54,353 nucleotides of DNA from Hyphomicrobiaceae bacterium (GCA_028066055.1 JALCBY010000014.1:1-54353), one strand, 5' to 3'. Counted from the first letter of the stretch, positions 13,901-25,371 are shown. Translations and numbers: made by a program. Notes: a model not told the origin generated them from the sequence alone.

Positions 13901-16171
13901 TCACCCGGTAGGATTGAAGGCGGCGATCGCGGCAATGTTGACAAGGGTGGTGTCGGACGCGCCGAGCGGTGCAATCTGGACCGATCTGGACAATCCGAAC
14001 AGTAGAGGCCCGACAACGGTGCTGCCGCCCAGTTCCTGCAGCATTTTCGTTGCGATGCTGGCGCTGTGGAACGCCGGCATGATCAGCACGTTGGCCGGTT
14101 CGGTCAGCCTGCAAAACGGGTAGAGCTTCATTTTTTCCTCGTTGAGCGCGATATCCGCCGCCATCTCGCCGTCATACTCGAAGTCGACGCCGCGGCCGTC
14201 GAGCAGTTCGACCGCCTTCCGCGCCTGGTCGGAGCGCTCGCCTTTCGGATGCCCGAAGGTCGAATAAGCGAGCATCGCAACCCGGGGCTCATAGCCGAGC
14301 CTGCGTGCGACCTGGGCTGCTTCCGTGGCAATATTGGCGAGTTCCTCGGCGTTCGGCATGTCGTGGACCGACGTGTCGGCAACAAGAACCGTGCGGCCCC
14401 GGCAAACCGCAATCGAGACGCCGATGGGCGTGTGGCCCGGCTTGGGGTCGAGGACACGGCTGACATCGTCGAACGCCGTCGACCAGTTGCGTGTCACGCC
14501 CGTCACCATGGCATCGGCGCGGTCCGTCGCCACCATACAGGCGGCATAGATGTTACGGTCGGTATTGACGAGGCGCTGGCAGTCGCGCGCCAGGTATCCG
14601 TCACGCTGCAGCCGCGCGTAGAGATACTCCGCATACTCACCCGCATGATCCGAGGTCCGCGGCGTCTGGATCTCGATCTCCTTGCGGTATTCAATACCGG
14701 CGTGCTTGAAAGCGTCCTTTATCGCCGCCTCACGACCGACAAGGACGGGCTGTCCGAGGCTTGCGTCAAGAAACGCGCTTGCGGCGCGAATGACCTGTTC
14801 CTCCTCACCCTCCGCGAAAACGACGCGCTTCGGGTTCTGCCGGACCTTGTCGAGCACCGTGCTGAGCGTGCCGGCGACCGGATCGAGCCGGGCGCTGAGT
14901 TGTGCCCTGTAACCGTCCATGTCGATGATGGGCTTGCGGGCGACGCCTGAGTCCATGGCCGCCTTTGCGACTGCCATCGGAACGTGGCTGATCAGGCGCG
15001 GATCGAAGGGAACCGGAATGATGTATTCAGGACCGTACCGCGGGCGGTGGCCCTTATAGGCCGCCGCCACCTGATCGGGGACGTCCGCGCGGGCAAGCTC
15101 GGCAAGCGCTTCGGCGGCGGCAATCTTCATGGCATCGTTTATGGTGCTGGCCTGCACGTCCAGTGCGCCGCGGAAGATGTAGGGAAATCCCAGAACGTTG
15201 TTGATCTGGTTCGGATAGTCGGACCGGCCGGTGGCCATGATGGCGTCGTCGCGCACCTCGGCCACTTCTTCCGGCGTAATCTCGGGATCCGGATTGGCCA
15301 TGGCGAAGATGACGGGACGGTCGGCCATGGAACGCACCATGTCCTGGGTCACGGCTCCCTTGACGGACAGGCCGAAAAAGACGTCGGCCCCTTCGAGCGC
15401 GTCTTCAAGCGTGCGCGCCTCCGTCTTCGCTGCGTAAGCCGACTTCCACTGGTTCATGCCTTCTTTGCGGCCCTCGTAGATGACGCCTTTCGAATCGCAC
15501 AGGATGACGTTTCTCCGCTTCATCCCCATGGCAATGAGCAACTCGAGCGAAGCAATGCCCGCCGCGCCCGCCCCGTTGCACACGAGTGTCGTCTTGGCGA
15601 TATCGCGATCTGTCAGGTGCAGCGCGTTCACGAAGCCGGCCGCCGCGATGATGGCGGTGCCATGCTGGTCGTCGTGAAACACCGGAATGTCCAGCAATTC
15701 GCGCAGCCGGTCCTCGATCAGGAAGCAGTCGGGTGCGCGGATGTCCTCCAGGTTTATTCCGCCGAAGGCCGGTCCCAGATATCGGACACAGTTGACGACC
15801 TCATCGACGTCCTCGGTCTCCACGAGAATGTCGATGCCGTCCACGTCGGCAAAGCGCTTGAACAGAACCGCCTTGCCCTCCATCACCGGCTTCGACGCCA
15901 TGGCGCCGAGATTACCCATGCCGAGGATGGCGGTGCCGTTCGACACCACGGCCACCAGGTTGCCTTTGTTGGTGTAGTCGTAAGCGAGCTTCGGATCGTC
16001 GGCGATCGCCTGCACCGGAACAGCGACGCCCGGCGAGTAGGCCAGGCTGAGATCGTGCTGCGTCGCCATGGGCTTAGTCGCCGCAACCTCGAGCTTTCCC
16101 GGTTTGCCTTTGTGATGGAACTGCAGCGCTTCCTGCGCGGTGAAAGTAACTTTTCCGGATGTGAGTGCCAT
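13901..16171 (-). CDS. maeB: NADP-dependent malic enzyme with phosphotransacetylase-like domain
   Basis: 756 residues from ATG at 16,171 (MALTSGKVTFTAQEALQFHH), the usual start and length of MaeB. The N-terminal half has the malic enzyme blocks LAYSPGVAVPV, GTAILGMGNLGAMASKPVMEGK, PVFHDDQHGTAII, the Rossmann motif NGAGAAGIA and AMANPDPEITP. The C-terminal ~320 residues (RVVFAEGEEEQVIRAA ... VVGPLLFGL) resemble phosphate acetyltransferase; in MaeB this domain is regulatory, binding acetyl-CoA, rather than catalytic. The enzyme decarboxylates malate to pyruvate in the cytoplasm, linking the TCA cycle to gluconeogenesis and NADPH supply. It is convergent with olsB and divergent from mutS. Longer in-frame starts upstream reach into mutS and are unlikely. 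Confidence 0.95.
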   Translation of the reverse strand: MALTSGKVTFTAQEALQFHHKGKPGKLEVAATKPMATQHDLSLAYSPGVAVPVQAIADDPKLAYDYTNKGNLVAVVSNGTAILGMGNLGAMASKPVMEGKAVLFKRFADVDGIDILVETEDVDEVVNCVRYLGPAFGGINLEDIRAPDCFLIEDRLRELLDIPVFHDDQHGTAIIAAAGFVNALHLTDRDIAKTTLVCNGAGAAGIASLELLIAMGMKRRNVILCDSKGVIYEGRKEGMNQWKSAYAAKTEARTLEDALEGADVFFGLSVKGAVTQDMVRSMADRPVIFAMANPDPEITPEEVAEVRDDAIMATGRSDYPNQINNVLGFPYIFRGALDVQASTINDAMKIAAAEALAELARADVPDQVAAAYKGHRPRYGPEYIIPVPFDPRLISHVPMAVAKAAMDSGVARKPIIDMDGYRAQLSARLDPVAGTLSTVLDKVRQNPKRVVFAEGEEEQVIRAASAFLDASLGQPVLVGREAAIKDAFKHAGIEYRKEIEIQTPRTSDHAGEYAEYLYARLQRDGYLARDCQRLVNTDRNIYAACMVATDRADAMVTGVTRNWSTAFDDVSRVLDPKPGHTPIGVSIAVCRGRTVLVADTSVHDMPNAEELANIATEAAQVARRLGYEPRVAMLAYSTFGHPKGERSDQARKAVELLDGRGVDFEYDGEMAADIALNEEKMKLYPFCRLTEPANVLIMPAFHSASIATKMLQELGGSTVVGPLLFGLSRSVQIAPLGASDTTLVNIAAIAAFNPTG

Positions 16172-16377
16172 TACGCTTGATACGCCTCGTGAGAGCGTTT
16201 CCCCGTGTCGATTTGCCGGAGCCGCGCCCCAACCATGTTTCCCTACAGATTTCAGGACCATAGTGCGCCGATTTGTTGGGCACAACTCAGCAATTCGGGC
16301 GTCCGGCGCTTCACTGTAGCGCGCAAGCCGCGCTATGACTTGCTCAGAATCGCATGTGCGGGGATCGGGAATCGCCG

Positions 16378-19161
16378 ATGGCAGAGCGCGACGCGAAAGC
16401 GCGGGCAACACAACAGAAGCAGACGCCAGAAAATGCGCCGCCTGTCGCGCCCTCGGCATCAGGCGCGCCGACGCCTATGATGGCGCAGTATCTGGAGATC
16501 AAGGCCGCCAATCCCGACTGCCTGTTGTTCTATCGCATGGGCGATTTCTACGAACTGTTCTTTGACGATGCGGAAGTGGCTTCACGCGCGCTCGGTATTG
16601 CGCTTACCAAACGCGGCAAGCATCTGGGCGAGGACATTCCCATGTGCGGTGTCCCCGTGCATGCGGCGGATGACTATCTGCAGAAGCTGATCCGAGCCGA
16701 TTTCCGGGTGGCCGTCTGCGAGCAAACGGAAGATCCGGCGAAAGCCAAAAAGCGCGGCTCCAAGGCGGTTGTCCGGCGTGAGGTCGTGCGCTTGGTCACG
16801 CCGGGAACCATCACCGAGGACGCGCTGCTCGATGCACGCGCGAACAACTACCTGACAGCGATTTTCCGTGCGCCGAGTTCGACACTCGATTCCGGGCAGG
16901 TTTTTGCGCTCGCATCGCTCGATATCTCGACGGGTGAATTCGTGCTTGCGGAGGTTGGTGACACCGATCTCGCGGGCGAACTGTCGCGGCTGGCGCCCGG
17001 CGAGATCATCGCCGGTGAGGACCTTGCCGCGGAAGACCGGACACGACAGCTCGCAGATATGGCAGGCGCGGCGCTCACATCCGTCCCGCGGGCCTATTTC
17101 AACAGTCTGGGCGGCGAGCGCTCGCTCAAGGAAAAACTCGGTGTTGCCGAGATTTCCGCCTTTGGCGATTTCTCTCGTGCCGAACTGGCGACCGCCGCCG
17201 CACTCTTGACCTATGTTGATCTTACACAGATCGGGCGGGCACCACTCCTGCGCCCTCCCGTGCATGGGGGTGGACAGCACGCCTTGATGATCGACGCGGC
17301 CACGCGCGCCAATCTCGAACTCACCAGAAGCGTCCACGGCGAACGGCGGGGAAGTCTGCTTCAGGCAATCGACCGGACCGTGACCGGTGCGGGTGCACGT
17401 GAACTCACCGCGCGTCTGATGAGCCCCCTTACCGATCCGCAGGCGGTAACGGCGCGGCTCGACGCGGTCCAGTTCTTTGTCGAACACGCTTCGGTCCGGG
17501 CAGGCCTTCGCACCGAACTCAAGGGATGTCCTGACCTTGCGCGCGCGCTCGGGCGTCTGGCGCTCGGGCGCGGCGGTCCCCGCGATCTGGGTGTCATACG
17601 GGACGCCATCGGCTGCGCGAAGGCGTGCGTTGACCATCTCGCAGACTCAGGGTTGCCGAATCTTCTGACAGAAATCTTGGATAGGTTGCGCGACGCGCCG
17701 GAGGCACTTCAGGGCGAGCTGTCGAAAGCCCTGAATGATGAGCTTGCGGCGCAGGCGCGCGATGGTGGCTTTGTACGTTCCGGCTACAGCAAGGAGCTCG
17801 ACGAGACCCGCACCCTGCGCGATGAGAGCCGGCAGATCATCGCCGGTTTTCAGAAGGATTATGCGGAGGCGACGGAGGTCAAATCACTCAAGGTGCGCCA
17901 TAACAACGTACTCGGCTATTTCGTCGAGGTGCCGTCGGCGCACGGCGAGCGTCTTATGGCCGGTGCTGATACGCCCTTCATTCACCGCCAGACGATGGCA
18001 AATGCCATGCGGTTCACCACCACCGAACTCGCCGAGGTTGAATCCCGCATTGTATCGGCCGTCGACCGGGCTCTTGCAATCGAGCAGGAGATCTACGCAG
18101 AACTCGTTTCACAGGTGCTCGAAGTAGAAGCGTTTCTTGCGGTCGTTGCCTCGGCGTTGGCAGAACTCGATCACGAAGCGGCCCTTGCGGAGCTCGCCGA
18201 AGAGCGCAATTACGTCCGCCCGGCGGTCGATGCGAGCGGAGCCTTTCATATCGAGGGTGGCCGTCATCCGGTCGTGGAGCAGGCATTGAACGGAAGCGAC
18301 GCCGGCGCATTTGTCGAGAATGATTGCGTACTGGATCTGAATGGTTCCGACAGCCACGCTGCCGGTGAAGAAGAGCGTGCCGAGCGGCTTTGGATCGTGA
18401 CGGGTCCGAACATGGCCGGCAAGTCTACATATCTCAGGCAGAACGCGCTCATGGTGGTGCTTGCGCAGATGGGTGCCTACGTTCCGGCGCGCGCGGCTCA
18501 TATCGGCATTGTCGACCGTCTGTTCAGCCGGGTGGGCGCGTCGGACGATCTCGCGGGTGGCCGCTCCACCTTCATGGTTGAGATGGTCGAGACGGCGCGC
18601 ATCCTCAATCAGGCGACCGAGCGGTCCTTCGTTATTCTGGATGAGATCGGGCGTGGTACAGCGACATTCGACGGCCTTTCGATTGCCTGGGCCTGTATCG
18701 AATATCTGCACGGTGTAAACGGGTGCCGCGCATTGTTCGCCACGCACTATCACGAGCTCACGGCGCTATCCGGCACGCTCGGTGGTGTCGGAATGGTGAC
18801 GGTTCAGGTCAAGGAATGGCAGGACGATATCGTGTTCCTGCACAAGGTCGTGACCGGCGCCGCCGACAGATCCTACGGTATTCATGTGGCAAAACTCGCC
18901 GGATTGCCGGGCAACGCGGTTGACCGCGCAAAAGAAGTGCTCACCCATCTGGAAGGTGGCGAGCGGGCCGGTGTGGCGCAGGAGCTTGCATCCGACCTGC
19001 CGTTGTTTGCCGCGGAGGTTTCATCCGTACCCACGCAGCCCAAAGGGCCGTCGGCAGCCGAACAGGAGCTTGCTGCATTGAATCCGGACGAACTTACGCC
19101 CCGGGAGGCGCTGGAGGCGCTTTACAATTTGCGGGCGCTGCTCGACAAAGGATCCGATTAA
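16378..19161 (+). CDS. mutS: DNA mismatch repair protein MutS
   Basis: 927 residues from ATG at 16,378 (GGGA 7 bases upstream; another ATG at 16,354 is possible). The mismatch-binding N-terminus has the [15 protein letters not shown] motif with the Phe-x-Glu pair of the MutS1 class. The ATPase part has Walker [33 protein letters not shown], Walker [12 protein letters not shown] and [12 protein letters not shown]. The C-terminus [17 protein letters not shown] is the conserved dimer/tetramer tail. It recognises mismatches after replication and recruits MutL. Divergent from maeB across about 206 bp, and 57 bp before glnD. Confidence 0.97.
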   Translation: MAERDAKARATQQKQTPENAPPVAPSASGAPTPMMAQYLEIKAANPDCLLFYRMGDFYELFFDDAEVASRALGIALTKRGKHLGEDIPMCGVPVHAADDYLQKLIRADFRVAVCEQTEDPAKAKKRGSKAVVRREVVRLVTPGTITEDALLDARANNYLTAIFRAPSSTLDSGQVFALASLDISTGEFVLAEVGDTDLAGELSRLAPGEIIAGEDLAAEDRTRQLADMAGAALTSVPRAYFNSLGGERSLKEKLGVAEISAFGDFSRAELATAAALLTYVDLTQIGRAPLLRPPVHGGGQHALMIDAATRANLELTRSVHGERRGSLLQAIDRTVTGAGARELTARLMSPLTDPQAVTARLDAVQFFVEHASVRAGLRTELKGCPDLARALGRLALGRGGPRDLGVIRDAIGCAKACVDHLADSGLPNLLTEILDRLRDAPEALQGELSKALNDELAAQARDGGFVRSGYSKELDETRTLRDESRQIIAGFQKDYAEATEVKSLKVRHNNVLGYFVEVPSAHGERLMAGADTPFIHRQTMANAMRFTTTELAEVESRIVSAVDRALAIEQEIYAELVSQVLEVEAFLAVVASALAELDHEAALAELAEERNYVRPAVDASGAFHIEGGRHPVVEQALNGSDAGAFVENDCVLDLNGSDSHAAGEEERAERLWIVTGPNMAGKSTYLRQNALMVVLAQMGAYVPARAAHIGIVDRLFSRVGASDDLAGGRSTFMVEMVETARILNQATERSFVILDEIGRGTATFDGLSIAWACIEYLHGVNGCRALFATHYHELTALSGTLGGVGMVTVQVKEWQDDIVFLHKVVTGAADRSYGIHVAKLAGLPGNAVDRAKEVLTHLEGGERAGVAQELASDLPLFAAEVSSVPTQPKGPSAAEQELAALNPDELTPREALEALYNLRALLDKGSD

Positions 19162-19218
19162 GGCCTTTGTGATATAGTGCGGGCCGAATTCTGAGGCTGA
19201 TCGGCCGGTCTGGAACTG

Positions 19219-21990
19219 ATGGATCAGACGCTGCTAACACCTGCGCCCTACTTCGACACGACCGCCCTTCGTGAGGAGTTGACCGCGCTCTGGCAGAAGG
19301 ACTCATCGCGCGAGAGCGCAATGCGGGGTGCGGTGCTCGCGCGCCTCAAGCAGACGGTCAAGGAGGCGCGGGCGTCAGCGGAGCGCCAGCTGGAAGCGGA
19401 CGGCGATGGTCGCCGGTGTGCGGAAGGCCTCTCGGAGTTCCAGGATCAGTTCATCGGCGTCATTTACGACTTTGCGGTTACGCACCTCTACCGGGCGAAG
19501 AATCCGTCATCCGCGGAACGCATGAGTATCGTTGCGACCGGTGGGTACGGCCGGGGATTGCTCGCGCCTTATTCGGATATCGACCTGTTGTTCCTGCTTC
19601 CCTACAAACAGACCGCGTGGGGTGAAAGCGTCGTCGAGTTCATTCTCTATCTGCTCTGGGATCTGGGTTTCAAAGTCGGTCATGCAACGCGCACCGTGGC
19701 ACAGTCGATCAGGTATGCGCAGGACGACATGGTCATTCGCACCTCCCTGCTGGACGCGCGTCTCATTCTCGGCGACGAAGATTTGTTTGCCGAGTTGCAG
19801 ACGCTGTTGCGCAAGGATGTGATGTCCGGTTCGAGCCGGGAGTTTATCGCCGCTAAACTTGCCGAAAGGGATGCCCGTCACGCGCGTTCGGGCTCATCCC
19901 GCTATCTTGTGGAACCCAATGTCAAGGACGGCAAAGGGGGTTTGCGCGATTTGCATACACTGCATTGGGTCGCGTCTTACCTCTACCCCGGCAAGGCGGT
20001 CGAAGAGTTTGTCGAGGACGGTGTGTTCTCGCAGGAGGAGTATCAGACATTTCAGCGCAGCGAGGACTTTCTTCTGGCCGTGCGCTGCCACCTGCATTTT
20101 CTCACAGGCCGTCCGGATGAGCGCCTGTCTTTCGAACTGCAGACCGCGATGGCGGAAAAGCTCGGCTACCGGTCGCAGAAGGGAATGCGGGCGGTCGAGC
20201 GCTTCATGAAGCACTATTTCCTGGTGGCCAAGGATGTTGGCGATCTGACGCGCATCGTGTGTTCCGCACTTGAAGTCCAACAGCTCACCACGGCACCCGC
20301 CTTGAAGAATCTTCTGGCGCCGCTGACGTGGCGCAAGCGGACCCGGCTGCGCAAGTCGTCGGACTTCAGGATCGACAATGGGCGCATCAATGTCGCCCAT
20401 GACAAGGTGTTCTCACAGGACCCGGTCAACCTCATCCGGCTGTTCTGGCTGGGCGAGAGGTACAATGTGATGTTCCACCCCCATGCATTCCGGCTGGTGC
20501 GGGCGTCGCTGAAGCTCATTGACAGGAAGTTGCGGGTCAATCCGGAGGCAAATGAGCTGTTTCTCCGGTTGCTCACCAGCCCGTCCAATCCGGAAAATGC
20601 GCTGCGCCGCATGAACGAGACCGGTGTTCTCGGACGTTTTGTGCCGGCCTTCGGCAGGGTCGTGTCGATGATGCAGTTCAACATGTATCATCACTTCACC
20701 GTCGACGAGCATCTCGTTCGTTCCATCGGCATCCTGTCGGATATAGAGCATGGACGATGCGCAGACGACCATCCCGTCGCGACCGAGATTCTGCCGACAC
20801 TTGAGAGTCGGCGTGCGCTGTATGTGGCGACCTTCCTGCATGACATCGCCAAGGGGCGGGCAGAAGACCACTCGATCGCCGGTGCGCGGCTGGCGCGCAA
20901 GTTGTGTCCGCGATTCGGGCTCAACCCGGCTGAAACCGAGACGGTCTCTTGGCTGGTCGAGCATCATCTCGACATGAGCCTTTTCGCGCAAAGCCGCGAC
21001 CTCAACGATCCCAAAACCATCGAGGATTTTGCCGAGATCGTGCAGAGCCCGGAGCGTCTCAAGCTTCTGCTGATCCTGACGGTGGCCGACATTCGCGCCG
21101 TCGGACCGGGTGTGTGGAACGGGTGGAAGGGGCAGCTTCTTCGGACCCTGTATTACGAGACGCGCTCCGTGCTCATCGGGGGGCACGACGAGCTGAGCCG
21201 CAGCGAGAAAGCCGAGCAGGCGATTGAGCAATTGCGGGTTGCGTGCCCGGATCTGGAAGCGACGGAAATTTCAGCCTTTGCTGCGCTCCACTCCGCGGAC
21301 TACTGGTTGCGTACGACGGCCGACCAGCAGGTGCGTCATGCAAGAATGATCGCTGCCGCCAAGGCAAGGGGTGAGGATTTTGCCACGGACATAGCGACGC
21401 ACAGCTTCGAGGCGGTGACAGAGCTGAGCGTCTATGCAGGCGCGCGCACGCGGCTTGTTGCCATCATTGCCGGCGCCTGTACAAGCGCGGGCGCGAACAT
21501 TGTCGGCGCGCAGATTTCAACGACGCGCAATGGTCACGCGCTCGACACGTTCCGGTTGCAAAGGGAGTTCGAACTTTCCTCCGATGAAGAACGGCGTGGA
21601 AAGAGGATTGCGGAAAGCATCAGCAAGGTGCTTGCGGACGAGTCTCTCCTTTCGCAGCTATCCAAAGACAGAGCACCTTTGAAGGAAAGCCTGAAGGTCT
21701 TTTCCGTCGAGCCCCAGGTGGTGATCGACAACTCGCTGTCGGAGTATCACACGGTCGTCGAGGTGAATTGCCTCGACCGTCCTGGCCTCCTGTTCGATCT
21801 GACCTGTGAAATTGCCGATCTCAATCTCGATATTGCCTCTGCGCACATCGCCACGTTTGGCGAGAAGGCGGTCGATGTTTTCTATGTGACGGATCTTGCC
21901 GGAAAGAAGATCACCAGTGCGCCGCGGCAGACGGCGATCCGCCACAGGCTGCTTGGCGTTTTGTCGCCGCGGGCACTGGCCGACGCATGA
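19219..21990 (+). CDS. glnD: Bifunctional uridylyltransferase/uridylyl-removing enzyme GlnD
   Basis: 923 residues. The nucleotidyltransferase motif is GGYGRGLLAPYSDIDLLFLL, the HD hydrolase motif is ATFLHDIAKGRAEDH, and two C-terminal ACT domains begin at about TRLVAIIAGACTSAGANI and VVEVNCLDRPGLLFDLTCEI. GlnD adds or removes UMP on PII proteins according to glutamine level (sensed by the ACT domains), controlling nitrogen assimilation. The mutS-glnD-murJ-trpS order is common in Hyphomicrobiales. Confidence 0.97.
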   Translation: MDQTLLTPAPYFDTTALREELTALWQKDSSRESAMRGAVLARLKQTVKEARASAERQLEADGDGRRCAEGLSEFQDQFIGVIYDFAVTHLYRAKNPSSAERMSIVATGGYGRGLLAPYSDIDLLFLLPYKQTAWGESVVEFILYLLWDLGFKVGHATRTVAQSIRYAQDDMVIRTSLLDARLILGDEDLFAELQTLLRKDVMSGSSREFIAAKLAERDARHARSGSSRYLVEPNVKDGKGGLRDLHTLHWVASYLYPGKAVEEFVEDGVFSQEEYQTFQRSEDFLLAVRCHLHFLTGRPDERLSFELQTAMAEKLGYRSQKGMRAVERFMKHYFLVAKDVGDLTRIVCSALEVQQLTTAPALKNLLAPLTWRKRTRLRKSSDFRIDNGRINVAHDKVFSQDPVNLIRLFWLGERYNVMFHPHAFRLVRASLKLIDRKLRVNPEANELFLRLLTSPSNPENALRRMNETGVLGRFVPAFGRVVSMMQFNMYHHFTVDEHLVRSIGILSDIEHGRCADDHPVATEILPTLESRRALYVATFLHDIAKGRAEDHSIAGARLARKLCPRFGLNPAETETVSWLVEHHLDMSLFAQSRDLNDPKTIEDFAEIVQSPERLKLLLILTVADIRAVGPGVWNGWKGQLLRTLYYETRSVLIGGHDELSRSEKAEQAIEQLRVACPDLEATEISAFAALHSADYWLRTTADQQVRHARMIAAAKARGEDFATDIATHSFEAVTELSVYAGARTRLVAIIAGACTSAGANIVGAQISTTRNGHALDTFRLQREFELSSDEERRGKRIAESISKVLADESLLSQLSKDRAPLKESLKVFSVEPQVVIDNSLSEYHTVVEVNCLDRPGLLFDLTCEIADLNLDIASAHIATFGEKAVDVFYVTDLAGKKITSAPRQTAIRHRLLGVLSPRALADA

Positions 21991-22069
21991 CCCGTATTCC
22001 CAGAGGCATGCCTTTGCCACGTGATCCGAAGCTTGCCCTGCGCCGTCGCGTCATCTACTTCAATCGCCC

Positions 22070-23629
22070 ATGAAGCTCTATCAATCGTTCGCCACCGTCG
22101 GCGGTATGACGATGCTGAGCCGCGTGCTCGGCTTCGTGCGCGATGTGATGATCGCGTCGGTGCTCGGAACAGGACCGGTGGCGGACGCGTTCTTCGTGGC
22201 GTTTCGGTTTCCCAACTTGTTCAGGCGTTTGTTTGCCGAAGGCGCGTTCAACGCGGCCTTCGTTCCGCTTTTTGCCAGAAAGCTTGAAGGGGAAGGAAAA
22301 GGCGCCGCGCGCCAGTTCGCGCAGGAAGCATTGGCCGGCATGACCGCCATCCTGATGGTTTTTACGGCATTGGCCGAATTGACCATGCCGGGGCTGATGT
22401 ACGCTTTTGCACCGGGGTTCTACGCAACGCCCGACAAATTCGATCTGACGGTGCAGTTGACGCGGATCGCGTTCCCTTACCTTTTCTGTGTTTCACTGGT
22501 GGCGCTGTTCTCCGGCGTGTTGAATGCGCTCGGCAAGTTCGCTCTGGCCGCTTTCGCGCCGGTGCTTCTGAACATTGTTTTCATCATTGTGCTCGGTGGT
22601 CTCGCGATTGCCGGGACGCGGGGCACGGCGGATGCCGGCGTGGCGTTGGCCTGGGCCGTGTTTGTCGGCGGTTTCGCACAGCTGGGAGCATTACTGATTG
22701 GAGTCCGTGGCACTGGGCTCGGTCTGAAACTCCAGCGTCCGCGATGGACGGATGGAACACGAAAGCTCGTCCGTCTGGGCATTCCCGGCCTGATCGCAGG
22801 TGGTATCACACAGATCAACATCTGGATTGGCACGATCATCGCGTCGCTGCAGGATTCGGCCGTCTCGTGGCTCTATTACGCCGATCGTGTCTATCAATTG
22901 CCATTGGGTATTGTCGGCATTGCGGTTGGCGTCGTGCTGTTGCCGAATCTGTCGCGCGATTTGCGCGCGGGCAATCATACCGATGCTCTCGAGAGCATGA
23001 ACCGGTCACTCGAATTCTCTATGTTCTTTACATTGCCTGCGGCCGCAGCTTTGTTTGCCGCCCCTCAGCCGATCATCCAGGTGCTGTTTGAGCGTGGCGC
23101 GTTCACCGATACCGATACACCGGCGACCGCGTTGGCGCTGGCCGCGTTCGCGGCTGGTCTGCCCGCTTTTGTGGCGATCAAGGTATTTTCTCCCGGATTT
23201 TTCGCGCGGGAGAACACAAAAACGCCGATGATCTATGCGACTATTTCCGTGGCGGTGAACGTTGTGGGTTCGCTCTCGCTGTTTTTCATCATCGGACATG
23301 TGGGGATCGCGATTGCCACGAGCCTCGCAGGCTGGGTGAATACCGTGCTGCTCGCCGGCACGCTGTTGAAGCGCGGCGAGTTTGCATTCGACGCTCAGTT
23401 CAAACGGCGCATCGGGCCGCTCTGTTTCTCAAGCGTCGTCATGGGCTTTGCGGTATGGCTCTTGGCGTGGCTACTGGCGCCGTATTTTGCGCCGTCTCAG
23501 GGGATCCTTTTTCAGGTTGGCGCGCTCGGACTTCTGGTTGCAACCGGTCTCATCGTCTATCTCGCGCTTGCGCACCTGACGGGCGGTGCGGATGTGCGCG
23601 GGCTTTTGCGGCGTATCCTCGGCCTCTAG
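22070..23629 (+). CDS. murJ: Lipid II flippase MurJ
   Basis: 519 residues with about 14 hydrophobic segments. The N-terminus MKLYQSFATVGGMTMLSRVL, GFVRDVMIASVLG and ADAFFVAFRFPNLFRRLFAEGAFNAAFVP are the diagnostic blocks of MurJ/MviN, including the arginines and the charged cavity residues needed for lipid II. It moves the peptidoglycan precursor lipid II across the inner membrane. Follows glnD by 79 bp and precedes trpS. Confidence 0.96.
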   Translation: MKLYQSFATVGGMTMLSRVLGFVRDVMIASVLGTGPVADAFFVAFRFPNLFRRLFAEGAFNAAFVPLFARKLEGEGKGAARQFAQEALAGMTAILMVFTALAELTMPGLMYAFAPGFYATPDKFDLTVQLTRIAFPYLFCVSLVALFSGVLNALGKFALAAFAPVLLNIVFIIVLGGLAIAGTRGTADAGVALAWAVFVGGFAQLGALLIGVRGTGLGLKLQRPRWTDGTRKLVRLGIPGLIAGGITQINIWIGTIIASLQDSAVSWLYYADRVYQLPLGIVGIAVGVVLLPNLSRDLRAGNHTDALESMNRSLEFSMFFTLPAAAALFAAPQPIIQVLFERGAFTDTDTPATALALAAFAAGLPAFVAIKVFSPGFFARENTKTPMIYATISVAVNVVGSLSLFFIIGHVGIAIATSLAGWVNTVLLAGTLLKRGEFAFDAQFKRRIGPLCFSSVVMGFAVWLLAWLLAPYFAPSQGILFQVGALGLLVATGLIVYLALAHLTGGADVRGLLRRILGL

Positions 23630-23710
23630 TGCGATCCGTGTTCAAACCTTGCGTGGAAGCGCGGACCGCGCCATAAGGCGGCACAAATTTGCAAACTTCA
23701 GAGTTCAACC

Positions 23711-24748
23711 ATGGGATCAAACAAATCGCGCGTCTTTTCCGGTGTCCAGCCCACGGGAAACCTGCATCTCGGCAATTATCTCGGCGCTATCACCAGATTT
23801 GTGGCGTTGCAGGACAATTATGAATGCCTCTATTGCGTCGTCGATCTGCACGCGATCACCGTTTGGCAGGAGCCGAACGAACTCGAACACAATATCCGAG
23901 AGGTGACAGCGGCGTTCCTCGCGTCGGGCATCGATCCGAAGGCGCATATCGTGTTCAACCAGAGCCGGGTGTCGGGTCACGCCGAGTTGGCGTGGATTTT
24001 CAATTGCGTCGCGCGCATGGGTTGGCTCAACCGAATGACACAGTTCAAGGAGAAGGCCGGGAAGCATCGCGAGAATGCTTCCGTTGGCCTGTTTGCCTAT
24101 CCGAACCTGATGGCCGCGGACATCCTGCTATACCGCGCGACCCACGTTCCGGTGGGCGATGACCAGAAGCAGCATCTGGAGCTGTCGCGGGATATCGCAC
24201 AGAAATTCAACACGGATTTCGCGGAATCGATTTCCGCCCATGGATTTGCGGAAGAGTTCTTCCCGTTGCCCGAACCGCTCATCACTGGTCCGGCGACGCG
24301 GGTCATGAGCCTGCGCGACGGCACATCGAAAATGAGCAAGTCCGATGCGTCCGACATGACGCGTATCAACATGATGGACGATGCCGATGCCATCGCGCAG
24401 AAATTCCGGAAGGCTCGAACGGACCCCGAGCCGCTGCCCTCGGACGAGGCGGGCCTGGAAGGTCGGGCTGAGGCGGACAATCTCGTGGGCATCTACGCAG
24501 CACTTGCGGGTGTGAGCAAAGCAGAGGCCCTGCAGGATTTCGGTGGTGCGCAATTCTCGGCGTTCAAGCAAGCCCTGACTGACGTCGCGGTTGAGGTTCT
24601 CGGCCCTATCGGTGCGGAAACGCGGCGTTTGATGGAAGATCCGGCCTATATTGATTCGGTGTTGTCCGATGGCGCGCAGCGTGCCGACGCGATCGCCGAT
24701 CCCATCCTTCGCGAAACCAAACAGGTTATTGGGTTGCTGACCGATTGA
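23711..24748 (+). CDS. trpS: Tryptophanyl-tRNA synthetase
   Basis: 345 residues, class I synthetase. The HIGH-type motif is [12 protein letters not shown] and the KMSKS motif is intact ([20 protein letters not shown]). [18 protein letters not shown] and [12 protein letters not shown]-like ([19 protein letters not shown]) blocks match bacterial TrpS. It charges tRNA-Trp with tryptophan. Confidence 0.97.
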   Translation: MGSNKSRVFSGVQPTGNLHLGNYLGAITRFVALQDNYECLYCVVDLHAITVWQEPNELEHNIREVTAAFLASGIDPKAHIVFNQSRVSGHAELAWIFNCVARMGWLNRMTQFKEKAGKHRENASVGLFAYPNLMAADILLYRATHVPVGDDQKQHLELSRDIAQKFNTDFAESISAHGFAEEFFPLPEPLITGPATRVMSLRDGTSKMSKSDASDMTRINMMDDADAIAQKFRKARTDPEPLPSDEAGLEGRAEADNLVGIYAALAGVSKAEALQDFGGAQFSAFKQALTDVAVEVLGPIGAETRRLMEDPAYIDSVLSDGAQRADAIADPILRETKQVIGLLTD

Positions 24749-24798
24749 CGTTTGTGGTCTAGCGAAGTCATGTAGTTTCATTGAAAGGCTGCATCACC

Positions 24799-25308
24799 AT
24801 GCCCAGCAGAAAAAAGCGACAGAGTTTCGAGAAGGGCCATCGCCGCAAGTTTCTGGTCGTCGTCGATGAAACGCCGGAGTGCGAGCGCGCGCTTGCATTT
24901 GCTGCCGGACGTGCCGAGCATACCGGTGGCGGGCTGGCGCTGCTTTATGTCGTCGAGCCGGGTGATTTCCAGCACTGGCTCGGTGTTGAAGAAATCGCCA
25001 GGGAAGAGGGTATGAACAAGGCGAAAGCCGTGTTTCGCCTGTTCGGGCGCAAGCTCAAGGCTCTCGGCTTCGACGAGGTCGAACCCGAGGAGATTATTCG
25101 CGAGGGCAACAAGGCTGACGAAATCGTCGATCTGATCAACGAGGATACGGATATTGCCATTCTGGTTCTCGGCGCCTCGAAAGATCCGTCCGGTCCCGGG
25201 CCGCTGGTATCATTGCTTGCCGCCGGCAAACAGTCCGGAGAATTTGCCATACCGATTACAATCGTTCCGGGTTCCCTCACCGACGAGGAGATCAGAGCGC
25301 TGGCTTAA
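24799..25308 (+). CDS. Universal stress protein, UspA family
   Basis: 169 residues from ATG at 24,799 (GAAAGG 9 bases upstream; an upstream TTG at 24,781 is less likely). A basic N-terminal tail (SRKKRQSFEKGHRRK) leads into KFLVVVDETPECERALAFAA, the first strand of the Usp fold, then LALLYVVEPG, a helix, IREGNKADEIVDLIN and DIAILVLGASKD. The nucleotide-binding G-x2-G-x9-G pattern is only partly evident. Function likely stress-related; not specified by sequence. A hairpin that may end transcription follows. Confidence 0.88.
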   Translation: MPSRKKRQSFEKGHRRKFLVVVDETPECERALAFAAGRAEHTGGGLALLYVVEPGDFQHWLGVEEIAREEGMNKAKAVFRLFGRKLKALGFDEVEPEEIIREGNKADEIVDLINEDTDIAILVLGASKDPSGPGPLVSLLAAGKQSGEFAIPITIVPGSLTDEEIRALA

Positions 25309-25333
25309 GTCAATATGCGGCAAGCCTTTTTCC

Positions 25334-25360
25334 GGCCATGTTTGCATGGCCTTGAATTTT
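25334..25360 (+). terminator. Possible terminator after the universal stress gene
   Basis: GGCCATG-TTTG-CATGGCC is a perfect 7-bp stem followed by TTGAATTTT. The U-tract is interrupted, so strength is uncertain. Confidence 0.45.
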
Positions 25361-25371
25361 CCTCGTGGACC

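Noticed and set aside
16172-16459. Longer N-terminus (96 residues) for maeB
   Set aside because: The extension would overlap mutS, and MaeB proteins start at MALTSGKVTF-like sequence; no support for the extra part.
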